Of a stretch of 64,000 nucleotides of DNA, positions 61,408-64,000 are shown in pieces; the stretch's first letter is position 1, and each line of letters begins with the position of its first letter. The position numbers were made by a program, and so were the translations under genes. The notes below the pieces were generated by a model, which saw nothing but the letters and a program-made list of their open reading frames with translations, did not search any database and was not told the DNA's origin. This DNA is from CAVVEQ01 sp963804865 (lineage in GTDB: Bacteria; Chloroflexota; Anaerolineae; Anaerolineales; Anaerolineaceae), in contig CAWDSH010000001.1 in the NCBI GenBank assembly GCA_963804865.1, forward strand, positions 310,001 through 374,000. The letters are read 5' to 3'.

Positions 61408-64000
61408 TTATTTCAATAATTCTTCCGCCTTCGTATACGCATCCAAAGCTTCCTGTAGCCGGTTATTCCTGGCATAACCATCACCAAGGGTTTGCCAGAT
61501 TGCGACATCCGAAGGATGCTTATAAACTGCAGAGCGAAGATCACGGATAGTCTCTTCTATTCTTTCTCCTGATTTGATCAAGATACTGTATTTCTTTAAT
61601 GCATCTTGAATGTTTCCTTGTCCCATGGCTTCATTGGCATGATTCAATATATCTTCAAAGGTGATCGAGGGTTCGGTTTTGTCATTGATCACCTGGTCAG
61701 GTTTTGCTTTCATGCCTATTTGGGTATCGTCATTTAATACCGGAATTGTTTCTGAAATTACTTCGGGGGAGACTTCTTCTTTTGTAGTATCAACATTCAA
61801 CTCTTCGAGCCAGCCAGCAGTAGATTGGCTAGCGATTGATGCAAATTCAGGAGGGGTTGCCTCTAATATTGGCTCGATAGTTGGCTCAAGATTATCAGAG
61901 ATTGCAACTTGCTCTATCGGAGGTGAAGCCATATCCGGTTGAGGCGTTGTATCTAGGACTGGTGATTGAATTTCTTCTGCAGCTGGAATTTGAATCGGGG
62001 CTTCCTCAGTGGTTGATGGGATCTCGGGTGAAACAGCCGGGCCTGAAACTTCTTCAAGAGAATTTAACCAAGATTCCAAATCCAAGTCTGAACCTGCACT
62101 AATGGAATCATCGATCATTTCCGGAGTTTCAAGGAGTGGTTCTTCAATAGAAACTGGTGTATCAATGGGTTGAAGTGCAGGTGCGATATCAGCGATTTTT
62201 TCATTCGCCGGTAATTCTTGAATAGCAGGTTCTTCTGGTTTTACTTCCAACACGGGAGCACCGATCTCTTCTGATGATTCCAAAGGCTGAGAAGGTATTT
62301 GCTCGTTCTTGACTTCATTTTGAATAATTGGTTCTGAAAACGGTTTGCTGACAAGAGTTTCATCAGGTAAAGGCCGCGCTTCCGATTGCGATTCTGAAGA
62401 AAAAGGTTGATCCGGTTGATTCGATTGGATTTCGGTATCAGGTTTTATTTCAGCATTTTCCCCAGCGTGACTGAATTCCTCAAATATGGGTGAGGTTCCT
62501 GTTCCATCCTGGACTTTTTCTTCAGACTTGGATTCTTCCTTATTGAGGTTTTCGAGCCAGGATTCAATAGGACTATTGGAAGAATCCCCAGGCTGAATGG
62601 GAAGTTCAGCGATATCTTCAGCTTGAGCGTCTTCATCGAGTGAAACACTTGGTGCCAATTCTTCATTGGCAACATTTTCCTCAGAGACTGTCGAAGCAAT
62701 CGGTTCAGACGATGCAACCGATTCATCCGTAAGGGTGGGGGCTTCAACTTCATCAGAGCTATGATCGACATTCTCCACACTTGATTCTGGGGATGCATCA
62801 GTATCTTTTGCCCATGAAGGTAAAATTTCATTATCAAGGTCAGATAATCCTGATGTATTGGCAACTTCCTTTAACCACTCAGGAACAATTGGAGGTGGAG
62901 ATGGGATCTCACCTAAGGGAGGATTCGATTCCGTATTGGAATCAAAGAATGTAGAAAGTTGTTCATCAACCCGCGTAGTAATTTTGGATGGTTGTGAATC
63001 TTCATTTGTCTTTTTATTATCAGCTTCCCTGAGCCATTCTGGTGGACTTTCTTGGCCTTCCAATCTTTCAAGTGATGCAGGAAAAGATGATTTATTTTCT
63101 AAAACAGGTTCTTCTTTAAGCCATTCGGGTAGAGATTCAGAAGTTGGAAAACTTGAAGTTGATTCTGTGGGTTTATTCTCCTGCAGCCATTCGGGTGTAT
63201 TTTCAACAATTGACGTTGGCGAAGATTTAAGATCGAGATCCTGGGCAGGTTCAAGGCTTGGAATATCCTCAACCGGTACTTCCTCTGATTTTGAAGCATC
63301 TTCTAGCGACCAGGAAGGGATTGATACTGGTGCTTCATCCTTTCCATTTTCTGAGGACGTTGAAAGATCAGGGATGCTTTCTTCCGCTTGCAATGGTCTG
63401 TATTCTTCACCTGGTGAAGGATTCAATTCTGATACCTGCTCAGGATTAGCGTCATTTTCGGTAGTCTGATTATTCATTCTAAGCCAATCCGGTAAGCCTT
63501 CGGGTACTTCAGATTCGATATCACTAAGCGGTAATCGCTGTTCAATAGGCTGCGCAGTTGTCCTTAACCAATCAGGTAATTCTTCCTTCACAGCTTCCTC
63601 ATCAGAAACATCGGAGGTGGCAGCTTCCGTAGATGAAGTTGGAGCATCCTCAGGTAATTGAACCGATAATGGGATATCCCGATCTTCAGATACTACTTCT
63701 TCGGGAATTTTCTCGGATGTCTCAAACGATATATGTGATTCTGAAGAAGGCACTGCTTCTTCAGAGGTTTCAGGTTGGGGGGGTAGGATGCGGTTCAATA
63801 GATCCATTTTTTCTTGGTCTTCTAGTGTTGGTGCTTCAGTTTCTGCAGGAGCTAGGGATTGAAGCCAGTCAGGGATCTCGGCTGGCTGTATTGGACCACT
63901 GTCAGTTCCTTTCGTCTCTTCGTAAACCACGGGTGTTTCTGGGGTTGTTCCATCAGATACAGCCCAACCGGCAGATTTCATCCAATCAGGTAAAGCTTCG
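61408..64000 (-). CDS. Long acidic, low-complexity protein with repeated P-x-W-L motifs and C-terminal TPR (5' end missing)
   Basis: The frame runs off the window: bases 63982-64000 continue it as EALPDW before the first internal Met at 63981. At least 863 residues are visible. About twelve copies of a short motif (IPDWLQ, LPDWLR, TPEWLQ, LPEWLK, PPEWLR, VPEWLK, LESWLN and similar) are scattered in an otherwise Glu/Ser/Pro-rich, probably disordered chain. The last ~90 residues form TPR-like helices (ILNHANEAMGQGNIQDALKKY and VAIWQTLGDGYARNNRLQEALDAY). No membrane segment is visible. The upstream part may hold more TPRs. Likely a scaffold or interaction protein; function unknown. Followed by ndk after 18 bases. 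Confidence 0.8.
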   Translation of the reverse strand, partial: EALPDWMKSAGWAVSDGTTPETPVVYEETKGTDSGPIQPAEIPDWLQSLAPAETEAPTLEDQEKMDLLNRILPPQPETSEEAVPSSESHISFETSEKIPEEVVSEDRDIPLSVQLPEDAPTSSTEAATSDVSDEEAVKEELPDWLRTTAQPIEQRLPLSDIESEVPEGLPDWLRMNNQTTENDANPEQVSELNPSPGEEYRPLQAEESIPDLSTSSENGKDEAPVSIPSWSLEDASKSEEVPVEDIPSLEPAQDLDLKSSPTSIVENTPEWLQENKPTESTSSFPTSESLPEWLKEEPVLENKSSFPASLERLEGQESPPEWLREADNKKTNEDSQPSKITTRVDEQLSTFFDSNTESNPPLGEIPSPPPIVPEWLKEVANTSGLSDLDNEILPSWAKDTDASPESSVENVDHSSDEVEAPTLTDESVASSEPIASTVSEENVANEELAPSVSLDEDAQAEDIAELPIQPGDSSNSPIESWLENLNKEESKSEEKVQDGTGTSPIFEEFSHAGENAEIKPDTEIQSNQPDQPFSSESQSEARPLPDETLVSKPFSEPIIQNEVKNEQIPSQPLESSEEIGAPVLEVKPEEPAIQELPANEKIADIAPALQPIDTPVSIEEPLLETPEMIDDSISAGSDLDLESWLNSLEEVSGPAVSPEIPSTTEEAPIQIPAAEEIQSPVLDTTPQPDMASPPIEQVAISDNLEPTIEPILEATPPEFASIASQSTAGWLEELNVDTTKEEVSPEVISETIPVLNDDTQIGMKAKPDQVINDKTEPSITFEDILNHANEAMGQGNIQDALKKYSILIKSGERIEETIRDLRSAVYKHPSDVAIWQTLGDGYARNNRLQEALDAYTKAEELLK

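Noticed and set aside
1..64000. CRISPR arrays, insertion sequences, prophage or integrated elements
   Set aside because: No regularly spaced repeats, transposase, integrase or phage structural genes were seen; tRNA genes have no adjacent integrase or duplicated 3' ends.

Overview
The window looks like a chromosomal stretch from a Chloroflexota bacterium, most likely class Anaerolineae. This is inferred from gene content: very GAF-rich sensor proteins, a compact AT-leaning genome (roughly 40% GC by eye), and single-copy housekeeping genes. No rRNA, insertion sequence, phage gene or CRISPR array was seen. Coding density is high. There are six tRNA genes (Gly-CCC, Gln-CTG, Leu-TAG, Val-TAC, Arg-CCG, Asp-GTC) and one tmRNA.

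Layout. (1) 1-16962, minus strand: one long sensory operon. Transcription starts with two free-standing receiver proteins (16962 to 16102). Four GAF-domain sensors without kinase domains follow, then a 61-codon ORF, a 1687-residue hybrid histidine kinase (PAS, six GAF-like modules, HisKA, HATPase, two receivers), a threonine synthase fused to a complete receiver domain, and the start of an EamA-family transporter. Five consecutive ATGA overlaps tie the middle of the operon together. (2) 17100-24734: tRNA-Gly, then the rod-shape cluster mreB-mreC-mreD-mrdA-rodA on the plus strand, gltX and tRNA-Gln. (3) 24831-34518, minus: FAD oxidoreductase, MFS transporter, an acidic Cys-motif protein beside a VKOR-family protein, Rel/SpoT, a HAD phosphatase, and a two-subunit SoxA/SoxB-like dehydrogenase. 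(4) 34674-41843: pfkA on the plus strand, then on the minus strand tRNA-Leu, tig, clpP, a NagD-like HAD, rlmN, ftsY and prfB. prfB carries a classic programmed +1 frameshift site. (5) 41892-47292, minus: a five-gene cassette of a zinc-ribbon membrane protein, a DUF2207-like membrane protein ending in an alternating Cys-Ala tail, a PqqD/radical SAM/SPASM enzyme, a second copy of that enzyme that has lost every cluster cysteine, and a methyltransferase. (6) 47405-56058: ligA, an rlmI-like methyltransferase that appears frameshifted, tmRNA, tRNA-Val, a FAH-family enzyme, yebC-ruvC-trmH-ruvA, and a second MreB-like protein with altered nucleotide-site residues. (7) 56063-64000, minus: a large exported protein of unknown function, a YugP-type zinc peptidase, tRNA-Arg, a tRNA-dihydrouridine synthase, a VOC protein, tRNA-Asp, ndk, and a long acidic protein with many P-x-W-L motifs and a C-terminal TPR region that runs off the window.

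Two parts deserve most attention. The first is the sensory operon ending in threonine synthase-receiver, which suggests a phosphorelay that acts directly on a metabolic enzyme. The second is the DUF2207/radical SAM cassette, which looks like a RiPP-style maturation system acting on the Cys-Ala tail of a membrane protein. Both functional readings are inferences; the domain content and gene order are visible in the sequence.

Two genes (radical SAM near 44010, rlmI-like near 49598) are broken by what looks like one extra base each. These may be real mutations or sequence errors.
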